Positions 19,181 to 27,557 of a stretch of DNA of 64,000 nt are shown one piece after another. The notes below the pieces were generated by a model. It saw only the letters and a list, made by a program, of their open reading frames with translations, was not told the origin of the DNA and did not search any database. Every line of letters starts with the position of its first letter. The first letter of the stretch is position 1. A program made the translations under genes and the position numbers. This stretch comes from an uncultured Verrucomicrobiota bacterium (GTDB taxonomy: Bacteria > Verrucomicrobiota > Verrucomicrobiia > Limisphaerales > UBA9464): assembly GCA_903922605.1 (NCBI GenBank), contig CAIXUG010000069.1, positions 187,200 through 251,199 on the forward strand, written 5' to 3'.

Positions 19181-19208
19181 GCCGGCCGCCGGATCTCCGG
19201 TGGCCGGC
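19181..19208 (+). other. GC-rich 12-bp hairpin between thioredoxin and PPOX genes
   Basis: GCCGGCCGCCGG (19181-19192) pairs with CCGGTGGCCGGC (19197-19208) through 12 bp with one G-U pair and a 4-nt loop. No T-run follows, so it is not a classical terminator. It could stabilise the upstream mRNA or tune expression inside the operon. Confidence 0.55.
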
Positions 19209-19261
19209 GATAAGCGGCGCCTGTTCCATTTTCCCCACGTTTCAAAGCGAAAACCCACCTC

Positions 19262-19882
19262 ATGGCCACCCGATTCCTGCAAACCATGCTGACGCCCTCC
19301 GTGCTGGAGGCGCAACAGCACTCCTATAATCGCAGCGCGTCCGTTGGCCCGGCTCCGGAGCGCGACCCGCTCACGGAAGAGGAAAACCTCTTCATCGCGG
19401 CCCGCGATTCCTTCTATATGGCGACGGTCACGGAGACGGGCTGGCCCTACCTCCAGCACCGAGGCGGGCGTCCGGGATTTCTTCACGTCGTCAGCCCGAC
19501 GCAGCTCGCCTTCGCTGACTACCGCGGCAATCGCCAGCTTCTCTCCACCGGCAACCTCGCAGCCAATGACCGCGTGACGCTCTTCCTTATGGACTACCCG
19601 CATCAGGAGCGCCTGAAGATTCTCGGCCACGCCCGCACCGAGGATGCTCGCGAGCATCCCGAACTCGTCGCCCAACTCGCCGAACCGGAAGCGCGCGGCC
19701 TCGTGGAACGGCTGTTCTTCATTGAGGTGCTGTCCTTCGACTGGAACTGTCCCAAATACATCACCCCGCGCTTCACGGTCGCCGAATTGGAGGCCGCCGT
19801 CGCTCCGCTCCGCCAGCGCATTGCGGAGTTGGAAGCACAGTTGCAGACTCGTGGCGAAACCGCCCGGACGCCGAAGGGGTGA
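19262..19882 (+). CDS. Pyridoxamine 5'-phosphate oxidase-like FMN-binding family protein
   Basis: A 206-residue split-barrel protein of the PPOX class. The segment YMATVTETGWPYLQHRGGRPGFLHVV is the expected N-terminal strand pair, followed by LAFADYRGNRQLLSTGNL and VTLFLMDYPHQERLKILGHA. The C-terminus is a charged coiled-coil-like helix (VAELEAAVAPLRQRIAELEAQ), longer than in simple family members. It probably binds FMN or a related cofactor, but true PNP oxidase activity should not be assumed. It overlaps the next gene by 4 bp (GTGA), indicating translational coupling. Confidence 0.86.
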   Translation: MATRFLQTMLTPSVLEAQQHSYNRSASVGPAPERDPLTEEENLFIAARDSFYMATVTETGWPYLQHRGGRPGFLHVVSPTQLAFADYRGNRQLLSTGNLAANDRVTLFLMDYPHQERLKILGHARTEDAREHPELVAQLAEPEARGLVERLFFIEVLSFDWNCPKYITPRFTVAELEAAVAPLRQRIAELEAQLQTRGETARTPKG

Positions 19883-20466
19883 TCGATTCCATGGACAGCC
19901 TGCTCCGCGAAATCTCGAAATGCTCGGCCTGCGCTGCACACCTGCCACATCAGCCGCGTCCCGTGGTGGCGGCTGGCGTGAGCTCGAAGATTCTGATCAT
20001 CGGGCAGGCACCCGGGCGTCGCGTCCACGAATCCGGAGTGCCCTGGCAGGATCAGAGCGGCAAGGCGCTGCGTAGCTGGCTCGGCGTGGAGGCCGAGGCC
20101 TTTTACAATCCCGCCCTGTTTGCCCTGGTGCCGATGGGTTTTTGCTATCCCGGTGCGGGCAAGTCGGGCGACCTGCCGCCGCGTCCCGAATGCGCGCCGC
20201 TCTGGCATCCGCGACTGCTCGGGCGGCTGAAGTCGGTGCAGCTCACGCTGCTCATTGGCCAGTATTCGCAGGCATACTATCTGGGCGGAAAGGCGCGGGA
20301 GAATCTTACCGAGACCGTGCGGGCTTTCCGCGATTATCTGCCACAGTATCTGCCCCTGCCCCATCCCTCGCCCCGTAACCGCATCTGGTTGCACCGCAAT
20401 CCATGGTTCGCCGCCGAATTCCTCCCCACGCTTAGACAAACGGTCGCCCGAATCCTTGGAGGCTAA
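19879..20466 (+). CDS. Uracil-DNA glycosylase family protein
   Basis: A 195-residue member of the UDG superfamily. The N-terminal motif ILIIGQAPGRRVHESG matches the GxAPG water-activating loop, and PLPHPSPRNRIW matches the C-terminal intercalation motif with its His. An N-terminal CSAC pair is present, but the four cysteines of iron-sulfur family-4 enzymes are not all evident. It may excise damaged or deaminated bases, or be a divergent member without classic activity. The start may be GTG 19879 (4-bp overlap with the PPOX gene) or ATG 19891. A DNA-repair-like gene within a redox operon suggests a shared stress role. Confidence 0.84.
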   Translation: MIDSMDSLLREISKCSACAAHLPHQPRPVVAAGVSSKILIIGQAPGRRVHESGVPWQDQSGKALRSWLGVEAEAFYNPALFALVPMGFCYPGAGKSGDLPPRPECAPLWHPRLLGRLKSVQLTLLIGQYSQAYYLGGKARENLTETVRAFRDYLPQYLPLPHPSPRNRIWLHRNPWFAAEFLPTLRQTVARILGG

Positions 20467-20472
20467 AACAAA

Positions 20473-20901
20473 ATGAATCCACGACCACCGCTCCCGCCCT
20501 TCACCGAAGAAACCGCCCACCAGAAAGTGCAGGCCGCCGAGGACGCCTGGAATTCCCGTGACCCCGAGCGCGTAGCGCTCGCCTACACCGAGGACACCGA
20601 GTGGCGCAACCGCTCCGAGTTTGTGAACGGGCGCCCTGCCGTCGTCGAATTCCTCCGGCGCAAATGGGCGAAGGAACACGACTACCGGCTGAAGAAGGAG
20701 CTGTGGGCTTTCACCGGCAACCACATCGCCGTGCGTTTCGAGTACGAGTTCCACGACGACGCCGGCCAGTGGCACCGCGCCTATGGCAACGAGAACTGGG
20801 AGTTCGACGATTTCGGCTACATGCGGCGCCGCTTTGCCAGCATCAATGACCTGCCGATCAAGGAAGTGGAGCGGAAGTTCCGGTGGGAGCGGGCTGGGTG
20901 A
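20473..20901 (+). CDS. NTF2-like / DUF1348 family protein
   Basis: A 142-residue cone-shaped NTF2-fold protein (SnoaL-like superfamily). Family sequences include [42 protein letters not shown] and [23 protein letters not shown], matching DUF1348. Biochemical function is unknown; the fold often binds small hydrophobic molecules. It starts 6 bp after the UDG-family stop codon and is the last gene before a large palindrome. Confidence 0.86.
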   Translation: MNPRPPLPPFTEETAHQKVQAAEDAWNSRDPERVALAYTEDTEWRNRSEFVNGRPAVVEFLRRKWAKEHDYRLKKELWAFTGNHIAVRFEYEFHDDAGQWHRAYGNENWEFDDFGYMRRRFASINDLPIKEVERKFRWERAG

Positions 20902-20913
20902 GCCAGTGAGCCA

Positions 20914-21003
20914 GTGAGCCAGTGGGTCAGTGAGCAGTAATCAGTGATGTCGGGGGCACCTTCACTGACCAACTGTTTACTGATTACTGACCCACTGGCT
21001 CAC
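20914..21003. repeat. Word-based inverted repeat between convergent genes
   Basis: GTGAGCCAGTGGGTCAGT (20914-20931) is repeated in perfect inversion at 20986-21003. Further inverted words (AGTAATCAGT / ACTGATTACT) lie inside. The outer left side repeats 'gagccagt' three times. There is no T-run. The right arm encodes the last residues of the VOC gene. It may act as a bidirectional transcription barrier, or it may be a dispersed palindrome. Confidence 0.75.
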
Positions 21004-21496
21004 TCGCCCCTGCCCCCGGCTCGGCCAGCAGCGAATCGAGATCCAGGGCCTTGGTGAACATCGCCAACGCGCCGTCCCCCGCACGGGGCCACTCGGCTTC
21101 GGGACGGTCCCAGTAAAGCTCCACGCCGTTTCCGTCCGGGTCGTGCAGATAAAGCGCCTCGCTCACGCCGTGGTCGGCCGCTCCGTCCAATTCGATGCCG
21201 GCGGCGAGGAGCCGGCGCAGCGCATCCGCCAGCGAGGCACGCGTCGGATACAAGATGGCGACGTGATAGAGGCCGGTCGTACCTGGTGCCGGCGGCCGAC
21301 CGCCCGCGCTTTCCCAGGTGTTCAGCCCGATGTGGTGATGGTAGCCGCCCGCCGATAGAAACGCCGCCTGCCGGCCCATGCGTTGCGTAACCTCAAAGCC
21401 CAGCACGTCTCGCCAGAAGCCCAGCGCCCGCTCCAAATTGGCGACCTTGAGATGCGTATGTCCAATGCGGACGGCGGGATGGATCGGTTCGCTCAT
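20984..21496 (-). CDS. VOC-superfamily (glyoxalase / extradiol-dioxygenase-like) protein
   Basis: A 170-residue protein with paired beta-alpha-beta-beta-beta modules. Metal-ligand candidates are the first His of HTHLKV, the His cluster in GYHHHIGLNTW, and Glu in GVELYWDRP, close to CatE-like catechol-2,3-dioxygenase and thioether-type VOC proteins. Substrate is unknown. The last seven residues (ASEPVGQ) and the stop are encoded by one arm of the 18-bp palindrome, so the native C-terminus has apparently been overwritten by that element. It lies 39 bp downstream of the beta-helix gene on the same strand. Confidence 0.88.
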   Translation of the reverse strand: MSEPIHPAVRIGHTHLKVANLERALGFWRDVLGFEVTQRMGRQAAFLSAGGYHHHIGLNTWESAGGRPPAPGTTGLYHVAILYPTRASLADALRRLLAAGIELDGAADHGVSEALYLHDPDGNGVELYWDRPEAEWPRAGDGALAMFTKALDLDSLLAEPGAGASEPVGQ

Positions 21497-21535
21497 GCAC
21501 CGAGAGTTTCGTCATTGCGAGTGGCCGGGCAAAAA

Positions 21536-23908
21536 TCATTTGGCCGGCAAGCTCAGGTGCTGGCCGCTGCGGACGACCTCCAGATTCAGCTTCGATTCCG
21601 CCGCTGAAACGTCCGCGCTGGCCGGCAGGTCTTTCAGCTCCCTGATGGTTCGCCCATTCACGCGCTGGATGAAATCGCCTGGACGTAACCCGGCCTGAAA
21701 GGCCGTCGAGTGCGGCGGAGCTTCGGCGACGATCAGGCCGTGCGCATCGGCCGCCACACCGACCGCCGAGTATTCCACGCCAACCAGCGGCCGGACCGTC
21801 GCCCCCAGCCAGACGGTCCGGGGCACATTGACTCCCACGGACGCGATGACCCCTGCCAGCTTTACCGCGGGGATTTCCGGTTTTCGCGCGATGGCCTTCA
21901 AGCGCGGCGAGCGCACGCCGAAATCATCCATCGGGAAATTCACGAAGCCCAAAGCCAACGCAGGCGAGCCGGGCCGTACGCGAAAATCGCCGGCGGCCGC
22001 ATTCACGAACAACGGATCACCCACGAGAGAATGGGCATCGCAGCCGTGGACGGCAAATTTCGTGCGGTCCGCTTCCGAAGTCGTGAAGAGATTGTAGTCC
22101 ACCTCCCGCCCCCATTTCGCGACCTCCATCACGGCGGGCTGATACGGCCCCATCACGATATTGCGCGCGAAGACGTCCCCGCTGCGTTCAAACCACACGT
22201 GCGGATGCAGGCTGTTGCCGACAATGACGTTGTTGGTGGCGATGCGGTCGTAGCCCTCGCGCATCTTCAGGCCGCCGCTCAGCAGCACATTGTTGTAGAT
22301 GCGGTAGCGGCTGGAACCGTCATCGAGATCGATGTCCCAGCCGTGATCGCAGCGCCAGCGATTGTGACGGAGCAGGTTCGGCTCAACGACGTCAAGGAAC
22401 GGAAGCTTGGGGTCCGCCTCGACTTCCTTGTTCACAGTGCGCACGTCGGGATGCCAGTAGCGATCACGGCCCCAGGAATTGAAGCTCCCGTGGTCGCCCG
22501 TCTCCAGGACGGTGTCGAAGATGTCGCAGTCCTCGATGACATGCCCGCCCCAGCAGCCGTCCCCGATGTTGATGCCAGCGCGCGGAACGTCGTAGATGGA
22601 GCAGTGGCGCACCGTGATCCTCTCCGCCATATCGATTGCCACCGGTGCGGTCTGCTTTTCGAAGCGTCCGATGCGCGTGATCAGGCAGTCCTCCACCAGG
22701 CAGTCGGCGGGGAAATTGTCCGTGAGCGGGCCCGGTGCGCGGTCGAGCGCGGCGTAATCGAACTTGTCGGCGTAATTGAACAGCGGACTGCGGACCGCCT
22801 TGGGATCACCAAAGAAGGCCACCCCGTTGGCACCCGCCTCGCGAATCAGGCAGCCGCGCACCGAGATCCGCCGGTTCCAGTTGTTCACGAACACCGCGTT
22901 GCCGCCAAGCTGGTCGAAATCACAGTCCTGGATCGTGGCATCCGCCGCGCCGTGGAACACCACCGCGCCGCCGCGATAGACCGTCCAGTCCGAGCGCTGG
23001 ATCGGCTCGCGGTTCTCCATGAACGTGCGAGCGGTGTGGCGAAAGCTCAGGCCCTGCAGGGTGACAAACTTCACGGGCCGTTCCGGCGTGCCGTTAAACT
23101 CGATCAGGTGCGGCAGGCGCACCACCTCGATCACCGCCGTTTTGAGATCCAGCCCCTGGGGCGGCAGGAAAAGGAGCGTGCCGGTCTTGGCGTCGTGAAA
23201 CCATTCACCCGGCGCGTCCAGTTCCTCGCGGATGTTTTCCACAAAGCGAAACTGCCTGTGCATCGGGCTGGAGCGGTTGTTCTGCCAGCCGCCCTCGTAG
23301 TCGAGCGACCCGTCCGCGCGCTTGCCCCGGATGCGCCAGTGCATGTCGCCCCAAAGCGCCGCATGCATCGCGTGAATGAACCCGCCCGCCGGATCAGCCC
23401 AACGCGCGACCCGCTCGGGTGAGATTGCATCCGCCGCCGTGCCGTTGAACTGGGCGGCCTTCGGGTCGTAATTCGGATAGCGCGCCATCTGCTGCCGCGC
23501 GCCATTCACGAACAATTGGTCCATCGCCAGCCCCGGAGGGGTCTGCGCCTGGAAGATCCCGTTGCTCAGCGGAGTCCAGTGCAACGCGAGCCGCACGCCA
23601 CCGCTGAGGACCACGGTCTCGCCCGGCACCGACGCGTACACGACCGGATTCTTTTCGCTGCCGGAGTCGGCCGCCGTGAACCGTAGGGTCTCGAGCAGAT
23701 AATAGATGCCACCATGCAGCCGAACCGTGACCGGCTCGCGGCCGGCCCGTTCGCGGGCCAGCTTCTGCGCGGCGGTCAGTGAGGAAAGAGGCCTACGGGC
23801 CGTGCCGGAGTTGGCGTCATTGCCCGTGGGCGAAACATGGATTTCCCGAGCCAGCGCGGCGGGCCCGAGGACCAAGGCGAGTAGCAGGAGGAATGGACAG
23901 GCATTCAT
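21536..23908 (-). CDS. Secreted right-handed beta-helix protein with C-terminal PDZ domain
   Basis: A 790-residue exported protein. The signal peptide (MNACPFLLLLALVLGPAALA) is followed by REIHVSPTGNDANSGT, typical of parallel beta-helix carbohydrate-active proteins. Repeated short rungs follow (DATIQDCDFDQLGGNAVF, RRISVRGCLIREAGANGV, ERITVRHCSIYDVPRAGI). The last ~90 residues form a PDZ domain (APPHSTAFQAGLRPGDFIQRVNG). It is likely a polysaccharide lyase- or glycosidase-like enzyme; the specific family is not certain. The ATG at 23908 overlaps the galK stop (ATGA), so the two are translationally coupled. Confidence 0.85.
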   Translation of the reverse strand: MNACPFLLLLALVLGPAALAREIHVSPTGNDANSGTARRPLSSLTAAQKLARERAGREPVTVRLHGGIYYLLETLRFTAADSGSEKNPVVYASVPGETVVLSGGVRLALHWTPLSNGIFQAQTPPGLAMDQLFVNGARQQMARYPNYDPKAAQFNGTAADAISPERVARWADPAGGFIHAMHAALWGDMHWRIRGKRADGSLDYEGGWQNNRSSPMHRQFRFVENIREELDAPGEWFHDAKTGTLLFLPPQGLDLKTAVIEVVRLPHLIEFNGTPERPVKFVTLQGLSFRHTARTFMENREPIQRSDWTVYRGGAVVFHGAADATIQDCDFDQLGGNAVFVNNWNRRISVRGCLIREAGANGVAFFGDPKAVRSPLFNYADKFDYAALDRAPGPLTDNFPADCLVEDCLITRIGRFEKQTAPVAIDMAERITVRHCSIYDVPRAGINIGDGCWGGHVIEDCDIFDTVLETGDHGSFNSWGRDRYWHPDVRTVNKEVEADPKLPFLDVVEPNLLRHNRWRCDHGWDIDLDDGSSRYRIYNNVLLSGGLKMREGYDRIATNNVIVGNSLHPHVWFERSGDVFARNIVMGPYQPAVMEVAKWGREVDYNLFTTSEADRTKFAVHGCDAHSLVGDPLFVNAAAGDFRVRPGSPALALGFVNFPMDDFGVRSPRLKAIARKPEIPAVKLAGVIASVGVNVPRTVWLGATVRPLVGVEYSAVGVAADAHGLIVAEAPPHSTAFQAGLRPGDFIQRVNGRTIRELKDLPASADVSAAESKLNLEVVRSGQHLSLPAK

Positions 23909-25098
23909 TGGGAGGAAAATAAAACCGAAGCTCCATCCGCCGCACGCGTGACGATGAACTTCACGCCTCGCGGAAAACGGCACATATACGCCGATCGCAG
24001 CCGCTCCCAAACCCATCCTAATTGCTCGCGACGCACCAGGGCGATCGCGGAGCCGCCGAAGCCGCCGCCGGTCATCCGGCAGCCGAGGACGCCACCCGCC
24101 TCTCCCAGCTCTTGGGTCAACCGGACGACCTCGTCCAACTCCGCGCAGCTTACCTCGTAGTCGTCGCGGAGTGAGTCATGGCTGGCGAACATCAGGCGGC
24201 CGAGCTCTGACCAGGCACCCGTCCGAATGGCGGAGGCGGCGGCGAAGGTCCGGGCGATCTCGGTCACCACGTGTCGGACGCGTCGGAAGGCGACCGCGTC
24301 GAGCAGCGACTCCGCTTCCGACAGGCGCGCTTCCGGCCAGTCGCGGAGCGACGTCACGCCCAACCGATGTGCGGCGGCCTCGCAGGTGCGGCGGCGTTCG
24401 GCGTAGGCGCTGGTGGCCAGGTCGTGCTTCACCTGGGTGTCGATAACGAGGAACACGAGGTCATCGGCCGTCCACGGAATCAGGGTTGTCTCCCGCGAGC
24501 GGCAATCGAGCAGCAGGAGGTGATCCGCGCGGCCGAAGACGCAGGCGAACTGGTCCATGAAGCCGCAGGGCAGCCCGGCGAAGTCGTGCTCAGCCCGCTG
24601 GCAGAGCAGCGCCTTTTCTTCGGGAATCAACGGCGCACCGGTGAGGGCTTCCAGCAGTGTGGCCATGCCGACCTCCAGCGCCGCGCTGCTGCTCAGGCCG
24701 CCACCCGCCGGCAGATCGCTGACGATGACAGCATCGAACCCCGGCAGGGTGCGTCCGCTCCGCTGCCAGCCAGCGAGGACTCCACGGATGTAGTTGCTCC
24801 AGCCGGGCTCGCCGCGCATGAGCGGCTCCGTCAGGGAAATTTCGCAGCCTTCACCGAACACGGCGCTCCACAGACGCACGCACTCCAATCCGTTTGGAGC
24901 CGTCGCGAAGAGGATCTGTGGCTCGATCGCCAGGGGCAACACGGGGCCGTAGTTGTAGTCCAGATGCTCGCCGATGAGATTCACCCGTCCAGGCGCGCGC
25001 ACGAGCTGCGTGGGCGCGCGGCCGAAACGCGCCGTGAAGATCCTCCGCGCTTCCGCGACCAAGGCCGGCCCCGACGGATTCAAGGACACGGCGGGCAT
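23905..25098 (-). CDS. galK: Galactokinase
   Basis: A 397-residue GHMP kinase. The galactokinase signature GRVNLIGEHLDYNYG is near the N-terminus, the ATP loop is LPAGGGLSSSAALEVG, and the third GHMP motif is RMTGGGFGGSAIAL. It phosphorylates galactose at C1 in the Leloir pathway. Length is normal. It lies between a sugar-type MFS transporter upstream (38 bp) and a secreted beta-helix protein downstream (4-bp overlap), fitting uptake and use of sugar released from a galactose-containing glycan. galT and galE are not seen in the window. Confidence 0.95.
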   Translation of the reverse strand: MPAVSLNPSGPALVAEARRIFTARFGRAPTQLVRAPGRVNLIGEHLDYNYGPVLPLAIEPQILFATAPNGLECVRLWSAVFGEGCEISLTEPLMRGEPGWSNYIRGVLAGWQRSGRTLPGFDAVIVSDLPAGGGLSSSAALEVGMATLLEALTGAPLIPEEKALLCQRAEHDFAGLPCGFMDQFACVFGRADHLLLLDCRSRETTLIPWTADDLVFLVIDTQVKHDLATSAYAERRRTCEAAAHRLGVTSLRDWPEARLSEAESLLDAVAFRRVRHVVTEIARTFAAASAIRTGAWSELGRLMFASHDSLRDDYEVSCAELDEVVRLTQELGEAGGVLGCRMTGGGFGGSAIALVRREQLGWVWERLRSAYMCRFPRGVKFIVTRAADGASVLFSSQ

Positions 25099-25136
25099 GG
25101 CTCCGATTCTCGATGGACCACGTGCGGAAACGCCGC

Positions 25137-26849
25137 TCAGTCCTGCTCAATTGCCGTCGGCTTGGGCAGCAGGAAGCTGCAGACGAACGCGATGGCGAAG
25201 ACTGCCGTGCCGACGATCGCGGCCCCGGTGGCCACCTGCTGGAAGGTGGAACCGGACAGTCTCGGCGCGATCAGATTGGTGGTCAGAAACGCCGCCGAAG
25301 TGCCGATCATGCGGCCGCCCACATTCGTCGCGAAGCTGCCGCCGGTGCCGCGCAGGTGCAGCGGGAACACTTTCGGCAGATATTCACCCATGTAGCTGAA
25401 CTGGGCGACGGTCATGAACCCGCAGAGGGCGATGCCCCACTGGAACATTTCCTGGCCGGAGTGGAACAGGGTGCCATAGGTCAGGGCGTAAAGGACCAAA
25501 CCAGGAATGAGGAACAGGCGCAGCAGCAGGCCCCGGCTCACGGTGGTTACCACCAGCAGTGCCAGGGCGATCCGGCCGAGCAGGCCGCCGGTTTCCTGCC
25601 AGAATTGCACCTCGTTGCCGACCTTCTTGACGCTCGAATCGCTCGGATCCTGCTTGACGCGGTTGGCGGCGATCAGGGCGAGGGTTTTCTCGCGGTCGAG
25701 GACCGCTTTCTTCGCCTCCGGCTTGTCCGTGGTCAGGTCCGTGAGCTTCTGGTCGAGACCGGCCAGCACATTGGTCAGGCCGCCCAACGTGGTCCGGGAC
25801 TTCTCCTTTTGGGCGTCCGTCGCCGTGGCACTGTCCAAGGTGCGGCGGGCGGCGCTGATGCCCTGCCGGGTCTTGATGCGTTGTCCGGCAAGTTGCTTGA
25901 GTCCGGGCACTCCGGCGGCCGCCTGGTTAAACGCCGGCAGATTGGTCTTGAGGAGCTGAAGGTTCAGCGCTTTCGCCTCCTCCTGCAGCGGCTGGAGCGT
26001 GGTCCGCTGCTCCGCGAGATCAGGCAGGCCGGGAGCGATACGTGTGGGCGTCAGTTGCAGGGCGCCGAAAGCCGCGCCATAGGCACAGGCCGAAAGGGCC
26101 GCCGTGACCAGTGTGGTCCGGCGGAGGGCGGGCGAGAAGAGTTCGCCAAAGCTCGGGCGACGCAGCGTGCCGGCTTTGCGCCGCTCCTGCCAGGCTTGCG
26201 ATTCGGGCACGAAGAGCAGCAGCACCGCGATGGGCAACGCCGGAATCAGGCCGCTGAGCAGCAGGAACCGCCAAGAGGAGTGGCCGTTGAACGGCTCGGC
26301 GACCGGCAGGGTCGGCAGGCTGTCGAGATGGGCGAGAATCCAGGCACTCACTCCGGTGACCATCAGTCCCCCAATCGAGGCAAAGGCCTGAGTCCACCCC
26401 AGCGCCTTTTCCTTATGCTTTCGGTCCGGGAACAGTTCCGCCAGCCAGGTGACAGCCGCCACGAATTCCACGCAGACGCCGACAAAGGTGGCCGAACGGA
26501 AGAAGACGAACTCACCGATGCTGGTGCTCATGGCGGCCAGCGCGGGCGAGCAAGAATAGAGTGCGATGCTGACGGCGAGGATGGTGCGGCGCCCGAAGCG
26601 GTCAGTCAGCCAGCCCCCCAACAGACCGAAAACACCGCCGCACAGGGCGGTGATCCAGAGCATCTTGCCCAGCCATTCGGTGACGAGCGGGTTGTTGGGC
26701 GGAAGCTGGAGCAGCTCGGCCACCGCGGGCGCGCCGATCAGGGGAAACATCAGCAGCTCGTAGGTGTCGAACGCGAAACCGATGGCCGCGATCAGGATGA
26801 CGAGCCACTGGGTCAGGGTAAGACCTCGGTGGGCCGGGGCAGCATTCAT
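25137..26849 (-). CDS. MFS transporter with a large coiled-coil-like insert
   Basis: A 570-residue major facilitator protein. The first half has six hydrophobic segments with the MFS loop GGWLTDRFGRRTIL, and VPESQAWQERR ends it. After segment 7 (TTLVTAALSACAYGAAFGAL) an insert of about 147 hydrophilic residues (271-417) rich in Lys, Gln, Leu and Ala intervenes before segment 8. The usual family length is 400-470. Orientation rules would place this loop outside the membrane. The neighbour galK suggests galactose or a related sugar as substrate. Insert borders are estimates. Confidence 0.87.
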   Translation of the reverse strand: MNAAPAHRGLTLTQWLVILIAAIGFAFDTYELLMFPLIGAPAVAELLQLPPNNPLVTEWLGKMLWITALCGGVFGLLGGWLTDRFGRRTILAVSIALYSCSPALAAMSTSIGEFVFFRSATFVGVCVEFVAAVTWLAELFPDRKHKEKALGWTQAFASIGGLMVTGVSAWILAHLDSLPTLPVAEPFNGHSSWRFLLLSGLIPALPIAVLLLFVPESQAWQERRKAGTLRRPSFGELFSPALRRTTLVTAALSACAYGAAFGALQLTPTRIAPGLPDLAEQRTTLQPLQEEAKALNLQLLKTNLPAFNQAAAGVPGLKQLAGQRIKTRQGISAARRTLDSATATDAQKEKSRTTLGGLTNVLAGLDQKLTDLTTDKPEAKKAVLDREKTLALIAANRVKQDPSDSSVKKVGNEVQFWQETGGLLGRIALALLVVTTVSRGLLLRLFLIPGLVLYALTYGTLFHSGQEMFQWGIALCGFMTVAQFSYMGEYLPKVFPLHLRGTGGSFATNVGGRMIGTSAAFLTTNLIAPRLSGSTFQQVATGAAIVGTAVFAIAFVCSFLLPKPTAIEQD

Positions 26850-26909
26850 ACGTAGGCGTAGGAAATCATTCTCCTACGCAGGTGGCAACCGCCAACTCGG
26901 TTGGGAAAC

Positions 26910-27557
26910 TCATGCCCGCCACGCCGCCACGAAGTCGGTCGCGAGCCGGGTCAGTGCCGGCCAGTCCTGCGCCAGAATCAGTTCCCGCTTCAGCAAATTG
27001 CCGCCGATGCCAACGGCCGCACAGCCCGCTTTCCGGAATTCCGCGGCATTCGCCACCGTTACCCCGCCGGTCGGCACCAGACGCAGATGGGGCAGCGGCG
27101 CCAGCAGCGCACGGATGAAGCCCGGACCGAGCGTGTCCGCCGGGAACAGCTTCACGAAATCCGCACCTGCCTCGTACGCCGTTTGCGCCTCGGTCGGGGT
27201 GTAGGCTCCCAACATGATCGGACACCCCGCGCCGCGAGCCTGAGGCACAAGCGCAGGCCGGAGCACCGGGCTGACGACAAATTCGGCCCCGCCATCCAAC
27301 GCCGCCGCACAATCGTCGCCATTAAGAATCGTCCCCGCCCCCACGAGCGCCCGATCGCCTAACACCAATTTGGTCGCCCGGATGGCCGCCGCAAAATTCG
27401 GGGTCGAAGCGGTGATTTCGAGCGCGGTGATGCCGCCGGCCACCAGCACCTCGCCCAAGGCTGGAACCAGTTCAGCCGAGGGCGCACGGATCACGGCGAT
27501 GATGCCGGGATCAGTCAGCCGGGCGGAGCGGAGTTCACGGAGCAGGTCAGCGTTCAT
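26910..27557 (-). CDS. eda: 2-dehydro-3-deoxy-phosphogluconate / 4-hydroxy-2-oxoglutarate aldolase
   Basis: A 215-residue class I aldolase. Motifs are GIIAVIRA at the N-terminus, ALEITASTPN with the catalytic Glu, GAGTI, FVVSP, and DFVKLFPAD with the Schiff-base Lys. It splits KDPG to pyruvate and glyceraldehyde-3-phosphate; paralogues act on KDPGal (DgoA), which would fit the galK neighbour. ATG 27557 is preferred over a TTG two codons upstream. It overlaps the end of the GNAT gene by 11 bp and lies 60 bp upstream of the MFS transporter. Confidence 0.92.
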   Translation of the reverse strand: MNADLLRELRSARLTDPGIIAVIRAPSAELVPALGEVLVAGGITALEITASTPNFAAAIRATKLVLGDRALVGAGTILNGDDCAAALDGGAEFVVSPVLRPALVPQARGAGCPIMLGAYTPTEAQTAYEAGADFVKLFPADTLGPGFIRALLAPLPHLRLVPTGGVTVANAAEFRKAGCAAVGIGGNLLKRELILAQDWPALTRLATDFVAAWRA

